Origin: Dokdonella_A sp963834755
GTDB lineage: Bacteria > Pseudomonadota > Gammaproteobacteria > Xanthomonadales > Rhodanobacteraceae
Length of the DNA: 64,000 nucleotides
NCBI GenBank assembly: GCA_963834755.1
Contig: CAWICQ010000013.1
Location: forward strand, 186,001 to 250,000
Direction of reading: 5' to 3'
Made by a program: the position numbers and the translations under genes
In this document: positions 47,701 to 55,941 of the stretch, piece after piece
Numbering within the stretch: position 1 is the stretch's first letter
How the letters are laid out: each line of letters begins with the position of its first letter
Notes under the pieces: generated by a model
What the model was told of the DNA's origin: nothing
Database searches by the model: none
What the model saw: only the letters and a program-made list of their open reading frames with translations

Positions 47701-48680
47701 ACGCTTTTCGGATCGAAGCGCGGCACGCTGATCTTCGCGGTCCACGGAAATTCGCCTGATGGTGTCAGCGTCGCTGCGATTGTCGCCGGCGCCGGCGCGC
47801 TGAGTACGAGATCGAGTTTCGCCTGCTTGCCGTCGCCGAGCGCTTTCAACGTGCCGGCGATCTCGCGATCGGCAGCTTTCCAGTGAAAGGTCGTCTCGCC
47901 GTTGCCGGGATAGCCCGGCGCGGACGAAATCGTGCCGTGCAGATCGACGCTGCCTTCCGGCGTGCGCAAACTCAGCGCGTTGATCAGCGCGCCGCCGCGC
48001 GTCCACGCGCCGGCGAGGTCGAGGCTGTCGGCGGCAAACAACGGTTTGCCGTCCCGCGTGACCGTCGCTTTCCTGAGATTGAAACGATCAAGCACGATAT
48101 CGACCGGCGCAACCAGCGAAAACTCCGTCGCGGGCTCCGCGGGTCTGGGCGGCGTCGTGGTCAGTGCGATATCGGCGCGTTCGACTTCGAGGCTGACGAT
48201 GTGCACGCGTTTGGACAGGAGCGCGACCGGCGCAACATCGACGACGATCGAGCCGACGCGCGCATCGACGCCGGAAGCCGCGTCGTTGTAGCGCACGTTG
48301 ACGAGCGTCAGCGGTCCGGCGAGATGCCCGCTCGATCGTTCGAACGAAAATTTGCCTTCCATCGCGGCGACCGCGCGCGCGAGCGCGAAGCGCGCACCGG
48401 ATTCGGTGTCGAGGAGCCAGTACAGCAGCGCGCCGGTGACTGTGACAAGGACAAGAAACGCGATGCCGATCCATTTGAGAAGACGCCGCGTCGCGAATCC
48501 ACTGATGAGTTGACGCGACGAACCACACTTCGCCTCTCCGGCTTGCGGGAGAGGTCGCCGCGCTCCGCGCGGCGGGTGAGGGAAGCTTTGAGGTGGTGTC
48601 GCAAGAGCTGCCCTCACCCCGGTCCTCTCCCGCAAGCGGGAGAGGGGGAAGAGCGAGCGAGGTCGCGGACGCTTCGTCAT
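44733..48680 (-). CDS. tamB: Translocation and assembly module protein TamB, with repeat-encoded N-terminus
   Basis: TamB is a very long inner-membrane-anchored periplasmic protein of the AsmA-like/DUF490 bridge type that works with TamA in outer-membrane assembly and lipid transport. The 1315-residue frame starts at 48680 (MTKRPRPR), overlapping the tamA stop as ATGA. Residues about 9-50 are encoded by an inverted pair of a dispersed palindrome (read as PLSRLRERTGVRA and PLPQAGEAKCG). The signal anchor LLKWIGIAFLVLVTVTGALL follows, then long beta-rich repeats. The conserved C-terminal domain has FSQPSMEQSEALSYLITGKP, ending in NYRWEK. Confidence 0.92.
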   Translation of the reverse strand: MTKRPRPRSLFPLSRLRERTGVRAALATPPQSFPHPPRGARRPLPQAGEAKCGSSRQLISGFATRRLLKWIGIAFLVLVTVTGALLYWLLDTESGARFALARAVAAMEGKFSFERSSGHLAGPLTLVNVRYNDAASGVDARVGSIVVDVAPVALLSKRVHIVSLEVERADIALTTTPPRPAEPATEFSLVAPVDIVLDRFNLRKATVTRDGKPLFAADSLDLAGAWTRGGALINALSLRTPEGSVDLHGTISSAPGYPGNGETTFHWKAADREIAGTLKALGDGKQAKLDLVLSAPAPATIAATLTPSGEFPWTAKISVPRFDPKSVQPDSTLTALALSLDGSGDKQNGTLSGEIDVNAHRVQLAPFRYALSGQTLKIETLTLKSPEAAGTLQANGEVQLDARPVSANLALNWEGVELPADLVGQPLATHGKMNASGSAEKFHADGAFALGPPGKLSDIALNLDGTPDAIVLKQLALKQAKGGLDAQGTIKLKPALGWQLTAQANRFDPGAFAAEWPGALDFEIATDGTVTDQGPDATIKLDKLGGTLRKRPVSGNADLKVKPGYIVDGNLWLASGNSRIDISGRGGGNQTDATIKLAIASLADWLPDTGGSLNGDFRVRGKWPKLGISGTAHGANLATEAAHVGVLDVTANVAEIQPPNGTFMLRARKIVAGSLEFDTIDIDGGGNQKAHQLKLTASGSPLALTAALNGSSADDTHWNGTLGTLDIAVKDVPKLALETPARLAWNGKQFSATDICLAGGGPKLCVAGNSGNDGTLAAHYRIEQLPLALVLKLASPDAPLRVEGVIGGSGDIRRDAAGAFNGQANLASDKGSVAYPDSASQPLIAYTGLALDAHLAPQSVHATVRAALDHDGKVDGEVGLSGGPGAPRALSGKLDATLNSLGFVELLTPEVANTKGRVEAHYTFAGTTAAPKLGGALSVKEFATEVPAAGLKLHDGEISVHAADSEHFALQGTLKSGDGTLTLSGSGGIGATAPARASIKGDNFLAADIPAANVVISPDISIERGSENIRVSGSVTIPKANVDLGKLPGGGVNKVSPDVVVTDAEQPEPGKALPVVVTVTVKLGDDVKLAGFGLNGTIGGQLAIDQRAGRVATGTGTLNVGGTYRAYGQDLKIENGRLLFAGTALDNPGLDIRAVRTIAGTSGEDLGDAVKAGLQVRGTALVPVLTVFSQPSMEQSEALSYLITGKPLSGLKSGEGDMLGSAARALGSATGDLLAKGIGARTGLDAGVSDNAAVGGAAFTVGKYLSPRLYLSYGVGLFTPGEVVSLKYLFNKRWNFEAQNATSGNRAGINYRWEK
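48531..48655. repeat. Inverted pair of the CTCTCCCGC palindrome in the 5' end of tamB
   Basis: One unit lies at 48531-48582 (arms CGCCTCTCCGGC and GCGGGAGAGG, with GGCGGGTGAGGG after it). The opposite-facing unit lies at 48611-48655 (CCCTCACCCCGG, then CCTCTCCCGC and GCGGGAGAGG around AA). Both are open in the tamB frame and encode its proline/arginine-rich N-terminal cytoplasmic segment. The core matches 5268-5312 and 50511-50632. Confidence 0.85.
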
Positions 48681-50482
48681 AAATCCGGCCCGATCACGAT
48701 GTGCAGCTCGACGCCGTGATGCTCGCTGTCGTGCACCGGCACGCCGAGGTCGACCCGCACCATGCCGACCGGCGAGCGCCATCTCACGCCGAAACCGACG
48801 CCGACTTTCTGCCGATAGTCGCTGAATGTCGAGAACGCATCGCCGGTGTCAACGAACGTCGCGATGCCCCAGTTCGGCTTGAAGTAGTACTCGTATTCGG
48901 CGCTGGCGACGATGAGATTCTTGCCGCCGATGACGAGGTCCTGGCAATCGCGATTCTTGTCGGCGGCGCAGCGCGCCTGGGCCTGCGGAACAAGATCGTC
49001 GGGCAGCGGCGGTCCGATGGTCTGGTAGGCATAGCCGCGGATCGATCGGTCGCCGCCGGCGAAGAAGCGCAGCTCCGGTGGCAGTTTGTCGAAGTCGTCG
49101 ACGTGCGTTGCGCCGAACGATCCGCGCGCAATGAAACGGCTGTGTTCGCCCAGACCGCGGATCCATTTCGCGTCGGCGGAAATCTGCTCGAAGTTGGTCG
49201 CGGTGATGAATGCGCTCGCCCGTCCGCTCAAGGTCAGCGAATAGCCGTCGCGCACGAAGGTAGGGTCGTCCGCGTGTTTTCGCGAGAGCGAAATCTCGGG
49301 ATAGAGCAGCGTCGTGTTGCCGGAAATGTTGGCGACCTCGAAATCGCCGGTGATGAACTTCAGTCCGTAGTTGCGTGTCCAGCCGAGCCAGATCGCCGAA
49401 TCGGTCGCAGCGGCACCAAACGTGCGCGACTGACTGGTATCGGTGTTTTCGTCGCGATAGTTGACGCCGAAATTGAGGCTGTGGTTGTTCGAGCCGGCGA
49501 GCGGAATCTGATACGTTGCGCCGAGCGTGGCGAGTCGCTCGGCGACGATCGCCTCGACCTTGAGCTTGTGGCCGCGCGTGTTGACCCAGCGCCGCGCGAT
49601 GCCGCCGCGCACGCCGGGGCCGGTATCGGTTCCGATGAAAACGCCGCCTGTGTAGATCGTGCGCTTGGCCGGCGCGAGGATGATCTTGATCGGAACGACG
49701 GCGTCGTGCGCGCGTTCGATGTCCGGCTGCACCTGTGCGATCGAGAAATAGTCGGCATCGATCAGGCGCTGCTGCAGCTCGAGCACTTTTTCCTGCGTGT
49801 AGAAATCGCCGTCGCGCCACGGCACGTAGCGTTGCATGAAGCTGTCCGGAAACTGGCCGCCTTCGAACTCGGTGGCGCCGAGGCGATAGCGTGGTCCGAC
49901 CTTCCACGCCAGATGAACTTCCGCGCTGTTGGCCGAGCGGCTGACGTCGACGCGTCGCGTGATCAATTCGGCTTCGAGATAGCCTGTGCCGAAGAGGGCG
50001 GCCTGGATCGCGGCCTTGCTCTTTTCGTACGCCGCCTGGTCGAGCGTCTGGCCCTTGGCCGGAACGAACGCGGCGATGGCTTTCTGCACATGGGTCTGGC
50101 CGTCCGCGTCGCCATCGAGTTTGATGTCGATGACGGTGACCCTGACCGGGTCCCCAGCGCTCACATGCAGCACCGCGACGTAATCGGCGCCGTTTTCGCG
50201 CAGCTCGCCGGTGACTTCGGCGTGGTAGTACCCGTAGGGTTCGAGTGCGGACTGCACCTGCTCGGCGGCGCGCTCGTAGAGCCGGTGCGCCTGCGCGGCG
50301 GTGACGTCGCGGGTCGCGTACTGGTTCAGCTCGAGCCCCGCGAGCGCGGCGTCGCGCAGCGGACCGTCGACACCGTCGAGCTCGACGCTGACGCGAGCAG
50401 CTTCGGCGCTGCCGGCCACGAGCAGCCAGAGAGCGAGCAGCGAGCGAGCCATGCGGCGCTGGCGGGTGGGGCCGGTGCGCAT
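48677..50482 (-). CDS. tamA: Autotransporter assembly protein TamA (BamA/TamA family)
   Basis: TamA is an Omp85 outer-membrane protein acting with TamB. The 601-residue protein has a signal peptide (SLLALWLLVAGSAEA) and three POTRA domains in about residues 30-250 (GYYHAEVTGELRENG, GTGYLEAELITRRVDVSRS, VPWRDGDFYTQEKVLELQQR). A 16-strand barrel follows with the conserved lid motif GGDRSIRGYAYQTIGP (about residues 476-491). The end HIVIGPDL is the terminal strand. It is the first gene of the tamA-tamB operon. The repeat pair at 50511-50632 lies just upstream of its start. Confidence 0.94.
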   Translation of the reverse strand: MRTGPTRQRRMARSLLALWLLVAGSAEAARVSVELDGVDGPLRDAALAGLELNQYATRDVTAAQAHRLYERAAEQVQSALEPYGYYHAEVTGELRENGADYVAVLHVSAGDPVRVTVIDIKLDGDADGQTHVQKAIAAFVPAKGQTLDQAAYEKSKAAIQAALFGTGYLEAELITRRVDVSRSANSAEVHLAWKVGPRYRLGATEFEGGQFPDSFMQRYVPWRDGDFYTQEKVLELQQRLIDADYFSIAQVQPDIERAHDAVVPIKIILAPAKRTIYTGGVFIGTDTGPGVRGGIARRWVNTRGHKLKVEAIVAERLATLGATYQIPLAGSNNHSLNFGVNYRDENTDTSQSRTFGAAATDSAIWLGWTRNYGLKFITGDFEVANISGNTTLLYPEISLSRKHADDPTFVRDGYSLTLSGRASAFITATNFEQISADAKWIRGLGEHSRFIARGSFGATHVDDFDKLPPELRFFAGGDRSIRGYAYQTIGPPLPDDLVPQAQARCAADKNRDCQDLVIGGKNLIVASAEYEYYFKPNWGIATFVDTGDAFSTFSDYRQKVGVGFGVRWRSPVGMVRVDLGVPVHDSEHHGVELHIVIGPDL

Positions 50483-50510
50483 GGCCGCAGTTATAACAGG
50501 TTACGTTGAT

Positions 50511-50632
50511 TCCCTTCTCCCGCTTGCGGGAGAAGGTGCCGAAGGCGGATGAGGGCAAGCCTGCGAAGTCGCTGCAAGTTCCTCCCGCACCCGTGCCTTC
50601 GGCGCGACCTCTCCCGCAAGCAGGAGAGGTGA
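50511..50632. repeat. Intergenic inverted pair of the CTCTCCCGC palindrome
   Basis: One unit (TTCTCCCGC and GCGGGAGAA around TT, then GGCGGATGAGGGCAAGC) spans 50514-50560. A reverse-facing unit (CCTCCCGCACCCGTGCC, then CCTCTCCCGCAAGCAGGAGAG with one mismatch) spans about 50582-50630. It lies in the 207-base gap upstream of tamA and at the 3' side of the gene at 50690. This pair is the intergenic counterpart of the coding copies in tamB and gcvPB. Confidence 0.8.
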
Positions 50633-50689
50633 TCTCGAAATACGGCCGCGTTCGGTTGGCGAGCTCTCCGCGATGCGGCGCGCAGGCCC

Positions 50690-51391
50690 TCAGCGAACGG
50701 GTGTTGCGCGGAGCGTCCGTTGCGTCGTCGGCGTCGCGTTGCCGTAGTCCACTTCGACGTTGTCCGCGCCAAGGCGCCAGCACGCGTCGAACGTGAAGTC
50801 ATCCGGATTGATCACCCAGAAACGGATGCCGTCGATGTTCTGCATCAGATCCTGCCAGGTGTAGTTGAGCTCGGGCGGCGCGTTGAGCTCCCAGCCGTCC
50901 GGCACCGGATCGGTCGAGTTGCTCGGAATCGTGAACGCGACGTGGTGCCAACGCATCAGCTGCGGCACACCGATCGAGGATGGGCCGGTCGTCGTATGCG
51001 CTTCGATTACGGCGCCGCCGGGATCGCTGTGCAGATCGAAGAATGCCAGCGAGAACGTGCTCGGCGAGGTATAGATCGGAAAGCAACCCGATTGCAGCTT
51101 CTCGAACGCGAACGCCGCGGCCGTGAGCGTTCCGCTGGCCAGCGCCGCGCGCAGCGCCGAACCATCCGGCGGTATCGAGGTGAGATTCGGATGATCGGAG
51201 AAATACGGCGTTCCGCTGTCGAGCCATGCGCCCGGATTGCCGCCTGTCGGCTCGATGATGAAGTGGCCGCCGCCGTTGTTGGTCCATCCCCATTGGTTCG
51301 GGTTGGTGCCCGATTCGAAATTGTCCATCACCTGGGTCGCGGTCGCGGCGACGGGCAGCGAAAAGAGCAGGGCGGCAAGCAGCGGCTTCAT
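50690..51391 (-). CDS. Secreted protein of unknown function (concanavalin-like fold suspected)
   Basis: The 233-residue exported protein starts at 51391 (MKPLLAALLFSLPVAATA). The mature part begins QVMDNFESGTNPNQWGWTNN and continues with GNPGAWLDSGTPYFSDHPNL, TFSLAFFDLHSDPGG and DGIRFWVINPDDFTFDACW. The DNFESGxNPxxWxW opening is common in secreted beta-sandwich (LamG/concanavalin-like) proteins. No catalytic motif is seen. It lies downstream of the CadC-like regulator on the same strand (130-base gap) and lacks the GFD tail. Confidence 0.75.
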   Translation of the reverse strand: MKPLLAALLFSLPVAATATQVMDNFESGTNPNQWGWTNNGGGHFIIEPTGGNPGAWLDSGTPYFSDHPNLTSIPPDGSALRAALASGTLTAAAFAFEKLQSGCFPIYTSPSTFSLAFFDLHSDPGGAVIEAHTTTGPSSIGVPQLMRWHHVAFTIPSNSTDPVPDGWELNAPPELNYTWQDLMQNIDGIRFWVINPDDFTFDACWRLGADNVEVDYGNATPTTQRTLRATPVR

Positions 51392-51521
51392 GCGGATCTC
51401 CGACGTTCGATATGGGTTCGCCGGCGGCAATCGCGGCGATCCGCAAGCGTCGCCGTGTCGCGCCGCGATGTCTTTCCAGTTTGCTTCCAGTTTCGTTTCA
51501 ACACGGTGTCCGACGCTGCAC

Positions 51522-53931
51522 TCAGTGTGCGCCGGCCGTCGCCAGCGCGGCCCGCGCCGGCCGCGGAGCCTGCTCGAGGTCCGCGGGCAGGCTGCGCTCG
51601 CCGGCGAGTGCGCGCGCCTGCGTAAGCGCCTTCGACCACGCGCCGGGCTGGCCGAGCGCATGGAACAGACGCACCTGCAACAACGCGGAGTCGAAGTCGC
51701 GATCCGACCACGGCGCGACCCGACCGATCAGATCGCCCGCTTCCTGCAACCGTCCATGCGCGAGCAGCCACGGCCCGAACGCGGCCGTGACGGCGCCGAC
51801 ATCGGCGGGCTCGCCGCGCGATTCGGCAAGATCCAGCGCCTGTCGAAACACGCGATCGGCGGTCGGCGTATCGTCGCGCGACGCGGCCCATTCGGCCGCG
51901 GCCAGCGCCTGGACCGGGTACGCCGGCGCTTTCTCGAAATCGATCCATTCGGCCGCCGGCGCGCGCGTCGGCGGCTGGTCCGTGCATCGCCAACGTGGCG
52001 CGCTGATAGACCAGCGCGATTTCGGCGATGCCTTCGCCTTCGTCGTCGCTCGGCGCAGGCATCGCCAGCGCGCGCCTCGCCTCCCTCGCGGCGGCGCTGT
52101 CGTCGCCTTGCGCGAGCGCCGCCCGCGCGCGCAACGCGTGCAGACGGCGCGCGACAAATGGATTTGCAGCGGACGCGTCCGCCGGCAACGTCGACAGCAG
52201 CGCGCCCGCTTCGCGCAGACGTCCGAGCGCGAGGAACGCGTCGACGCGATCCTCGATCAGATTGAGGCGCTGATTCGGATCGGTCACTCGCGTCGCGAGT
52301 GCCCAGCTGCGATCGCTTGCGGCCAGCGCATCGGCCGGTTGCAGCAGCACCATGTGATTCGACGCGAGACTCGCAAGCGTCTCCATGAGCTCGTTGATCG
52401 CGCCGTAGCGTTCGAACACCGTGGCCGCTTTTTCGAGATAACCGATCGCATCCTGCGGTCGATCGCGATTCATTTCGAGCGCGGCCTGATCCGTGTCGAC
52501 GCGCGCCATCGCGAGCGTGTCGCCGGCTTCCCCGAGCTGCACGCGCGCCTGACCGAGGTCGGCCAGCGCGGGCGCGAAATTGCGCATCATGGCGCGCGAA
52601 ACACCGCGGCCGGTCAGCGCGCGACCGAGCTCCGGCGCGTTGCCGTGGCCGTCGAGCAATACGATCGCCGCGTCGTAGTCGCCCTCGGCACCGCCGTAAT
52701 TGTCCTGACGGATTCGCACGGCACCGCGACCATCGAGCACGCGCGCGCGAAACGACGGGTCCTTCGCGGCGGACTCGCCGAGCAGCGACGTCAGCGACGC
52801 TTCCGCGCGCGCGTATGCGCCGGCGCGAAAATCGACCATTGCAAGCAGATAGCTGAGCTCCGGTTCCGCGTGCGCGAGATCCGGATCGCTGACCAGAATC
52901 GCGCGCGCGGCGTCGAGATCGTTATTGAGCATCGCGGCTTGGGCGCGTTGCAGACGTTGCTGCACGCCGTCCGCGTACGGTGGATCAGGCGGATGTGCGC
53001 GACCGAGCCGGCCCAGCAGTCGGTCGGCCGCGTCACGCGCCGCATCGAGCGCATCGCGCTGTGCCGAGTCGGCGGTCAGCGCGGCGCCGTCGGCGGCGAC
53101 GGCGCGCAGATCAATCGTCCAGCGCTCGCCGTCGCGCGCGATGTCGCCGCTGACGATGAGCGAAGCGGGCGCAACGCGCCGGATCGCGCGCGTGATCGCA
53201 TCGCGGTCGTCGTCCTTGAGATCCTGCAGCAGCGCTACCGTGTTCTCGCTCGGCGGCACGGCGAGTCCACCCGCGCGCAGCCGCTCGGCGATGAGATCCA
53301 TGACGCCGAGCCGCAGCCACGCATCGTTTTCGCCGGCCGCGACGTGCAACGGCAGCACGACCGCGCCCGTCGGCGCGCTCGTCGCGATCGAGACCGGTGG
53401 CGCATCGGTCTTGAGCGCGCGCGGCACGAAGACGATTGCGGTGACGGCAATGAGCAAACACGCTGCGATCGCCGCGAGCGCGAAGCGTCGTCGGCGCTTG
53501 GGGTCATCGGCGCGCAGCGGTGGTTCGATCGCGGCGGCTTGTGGCATCGATTCGTCGATGTGATGTTCGTTCGCCACCGGCATCGCCGCGGCGACCGGCG
53601 CGTGCGCACCGTTCTCGACGATGGCGACATCGGCGACCCATCGATAGCCGAATCGCGAGACGGTGCGGATCACGTGCTGCTTCTGGCCGTCGTCGTTGAC
53701 CGCGCGGCGCGCGCGCAGCACGGTCTGGCCGAGCTGCGTGTCGGAGACATCGACGCGCTCCCAGATCGCCGCGACCAGCTCGTCCTTGCCGACGGCGCGG
53801 TCGCGATGCTCGATCAAATACGCAAGACAATCGAATGCGCGCGGCGAGATTGCGACCGGCAGCGCGCCGCGCTTGAGCTCACGCGTGCTGGCGGTCAGCG
53901 TGAAATCGCCGAATCGGTAGGTTGCCATCAT
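51522..53931 (-). CDS. Membrane-bound winged-helix regulator with TPR domain (CadC-like), frameshifted
   Basis: This transcription regulator of about 802 residues has an N-terminal OmpR-type DNA-binding domain (residues about 4-102: YRFGDFTLTASTRELKRG, SPRAFDCLAYLIEHRDRAVG, HVIRTVSRFGYRWVAD). A basic linker and one membrane helix follow (FALAAIAACLLIAVTAIVFV, near 150-170). The periplasmic part has a TolB-like start (LRLGVMDLIAERLRAGGLAV) and many TPR-like helices. Near 51985 the frame moves +1 and the C-terminus (FEKAPAYPVQALAAAEWAAS) ends at 51522. The start is one of several ATG/GTG codons at 53928-53934. The signal and targets are unknown. Confidence 0.85.
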
Positions 53932-53934
53932 CAC

Positions 53935-54234
53935 TTTCGAACGTTAGCCCGCCGCCGCCGGCTTGGCGAGACCTCGACTTGCGCTAGCCCGCCGCGCAAC
54001 GCCAACGCGCGGTTCCCGCACCAGCGGGGCGCCTCATCGCGCCGTCTCTCGTCACTTGCCGACAAAAGCGTCTGGGGGTTTTCCGCATTGCTCGGCGAAG
54101 TGTCAAGACCGCGTGAGGGAACACCGGACGATGCGACAAGGTTGCGTGAAATTCGACCGGCTGCGGCCGCGGCGGCCGATGGCCCGCCAATTGCAAACTC
54201 TATAGCGTCGAACTCATCCGCTGTCGCCGTTGCC
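53935..54234. other. Divergent intergenic region, no gene seen
   Basis: These 300 bases separate the CadC-like regulator from the divergent unknown gene at 54235. No open frame with codon character, repeat or convincing promoter was found. A TATAGC at 54201-54206 could be a -10 element for the right-hand gene but has no good -35 match. Confidence 0.4.
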
Positions 54235-55239
54235 ATGAAGCAGTTTGCTCTCGCCGGACTTGCCGAAACCGAGCGCACCGAAGTCGCCCGCTTGCTGGGC
54301 CGCGCCGGCACCACGCTCGATGAACCGTGGACGCTGCACGAGGGCGAAGGCCGCGCCGACCTGGTGGTCATCGATCCCGAACAATTCGCCGGCCGTGTGG
54401 CGCGCGTGCGCGCGCTGAACGAGCGGACCAATTTCGCCGTGATCATCGATGCGGAAGCCGAAACTCCGGAAGCATGGCTCGTGCTGCGCCGCCCGCTGTC
54501 GACGCAGTCGCTGGTCGAGATGCTGAACCGCGCGGGCTGCTGCGATACCGGAACCGTGCCGGGCGCCGCGACGACCGCCGCCAACGAACCAGAATCCGCC
54601 GCTGCGGACGAGGCCGAAACAACCGACACGCGCGCCTGCTTCCAGACGCCGCGCGCGCCGCGCGTGTGCACCGATTTCGATTCGCTCGTGCAGCGCGGTG
54701 CGCTGGTCATCGAGCGCCAGGGCCTGCCGCGACTCGTCATCGATCCGGCGGCCGGCAACTATCATGCGAACGCTCCGCTGTCGCGCCTGGAGCCGTATTT
54801 CCTCGATCCGCTCAAGGGCGGCGAATACCGCCAGCTGCCGCAATCGCGACTCAACGAAATGCGCGCGACCGCGCCGGGGCGTCCGCTCGTGCATCTGCAT
54901 TGGATGAGCGCGTTGTTGCGCTCGAACGGATGTCTGGGCGCTCACCTCGATCCCGGCGGCACGTACAAGGTGCAACGCTGGATGTCGGTGTACGGCGAAT
55001 ACCGCAAGCAATACCGCATCGCGACGATGATGCTGCGTTCGCTGCGTCTGCACGAGATCGCGCGCAAGGCCGACGCGAAGATGGTCGACGTGTTCGATGT
55101 CGTCAACGCGTACGACGCGATCGGTCTGCTCGAGTGGCAGCCGCGCCAGTCGCGCTATGCCGCGGCGGAACGCCAGCGCGCGCAGACCGCTTCACAAGGC
55201 ACGCGCCGCCTGCTGGCGGCTGCCTTGCTGACACGTTGA
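54235..55239 (+). CDS. Protein of unknown function with a receiver-like N-terminus
   Basis: The 334-residue cytoplasmic protein starts with MKQFALAGLAETERTEVARL. The first 105 residues look like a degenerate response-regulator receiver fold: ADLVVIDPEQFAGRV in the place of the phosphoacceptor strand and LRRPLSTQSLVEMLNRAG in the place of the K-P-L loop and last helix. After an acidic linker, the C-terminal 190 residues (LIVIERQ-like strand ALVIERQGLPRLVIDPAAG, then LVHLHWMSALLRSNG and VQRWMSVYGEYRKQYRIATM) form an unrecognised domain. Lacking phospho-acceptor chemistry, it may be a phosphorylation-independent adaptor. It stands alone between a regulator and a RidA gene. Confidence 0.7.
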   Translation: MKQFALAGLAETERTEVARLLGRAGTTLDEPWTLHEGEGRADLVVIDPEQFAGRVARVRALNERTNFAVIIDAEAETPEAWLVLRRPLSTQSLVEMLNRAGCCDTGTVPGAATTAANEPESAAADEAETTDTRACFQTPRAPRVCTDFDSLVQRGALVIERQGLPRLVIDPAAGNYHANAPLSRLEPYFLDPLKGGEYRQLPQSRLNEMRATAPGRPLVHLHWMSALLRSNGCLGAHLDPGGTYKVQRWMSVYGEYRKQYRIATMMLRSLRLHEIARKADAKMVDVFDVVNAYDAIGLLEWQPRQSRYAAAERQRAQTASQGTRRLLAAALLTR

Positions 55240-55268
55240 TGGTCGCGCGCCGATTCGCTTTGCGCTGA

Positions 55269-55751
55269 TCAGCGTTTCTTTCCGGCCACCGCGTTGCACT
55301 GCACCTCGACGCGCGCGCCGAGCGCGAGTGCGCCGGCGCCGAACGCCATGCGCGCCGGGAAGCGCTCCTTGAAATAGCCGCGGTAGACCTCGTTGAACGC
55401 CGCCCAGTCGGCCATGTCGGCGAGCGCCACCGTGCACTGCGCGATGCGGTCGAACGACGAACCCTGCCGCGCAAGATCGGCGCCGATATTGTCCATGACC
55501 TGTTTCGCCTCGGCCTTGATGCCGCCGGCGACGAGTTTGCCGCTGGCATCGACGCCGACTTCGCCGGACAGATACAGCATGTCGCCGACGCGCACGGATT
55601 CGGAAAACGGCAGCGTCATTCCCGGCGGCGGGTTGTGCTTCGGATTGAACTGAATCTGGGCCGGGTCGGCGGCATACGCCGTCGTCGAGCAAAGACCCGC
55701 CAACAAGAGCGCGCAGACGAACCTGCGTGCCGATTTCCGCTGTTCGTTCAT
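55269..55751 (-). CDS. Exported RidA-family protein
   Basis: The 160-residue protein is a RidA/YjgF-type trimer subunit. It has a signal peptide (FVCALLLAGLCSTTAYAAD) ahead of the domain (residues about 30-155), which most family members lack. Domain landmarks are PFSESVRVGDMLYLSGEVGVD, FDRIAQCTVALADMADWAAFN, and RFPARMAFGAGALALGARVEVQC, where the arginine and glutamate of the imine-deaminase site are retained. Cytosolic RidA hydrolyses reactive enamines/imines; a periplasmic role is not established. The start at 55751 fits the signal sequence. Confidence 0.88.
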   Translation of the reverse strand: MNEQRKSARRFVCALLLAGLCSTTAYAADPAQIQFNPKHNPPPGMTLPFSESVRVGDMLYLSGEVGVDASGKLVAGGIKAEAKQVMDNIGADLARQGSSFDRIAQCTVALADMADWAAFNEVYRGYFKERFPARMAFGAGALALGARVEVQCNAVAGKKR

Positions 55752-55794
55752 CGTCGAATCTCCCCGCATGCGCCGATCGCGAGGTGCAGCGTAG

Positions 55795-55941
55795 TCAAAC
55801 GTGCAGCATCGGCGCAAGGCCGATCAGGCCGACGATGATCAGATAGATCGCGACGACATAGTTCAGCAGCCGCGGCACGATCAGGATCAGGATGCCGGCG
55901 ATCAGCGCAATCAGGGGTTGCACGGCGACATGCACGGACAT
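55795..55941 (-). CDS. Small DUF3096-like membrane protein
   Basis: This 48-residue gene reads MSVHVAVQPLIALIAGILIL followed by IVPRLLNYVVAIYLIIVGLI, forming two hydrophobic helices around a PRLLNYVVA turn, and ends in GLAPMLHV. The pattern (a short N-terminus, helix, P-R-L-L-N-Y, helix ending GLxGL) is that of DUF3096 proteins found in many Proteobacteria. Function is unknown. It lies 43 bases upstream of the ridA-like start on the same strand, and the ATG is at 55941. Confidence 0.85.
   Translation of the reverse strand: MSVHVAVQPLIALIAGILILIVPRLLNYVVAIYLIIVGLIGLAPMLHV

Noticed and set aside
51412..55239. Open frame of 1275 codons on the plus strand
   Set aside because: Only the part from 54235 has coding character. 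The rest is antisense to the CadC-like regulator and is low-complexity shadow sequence.
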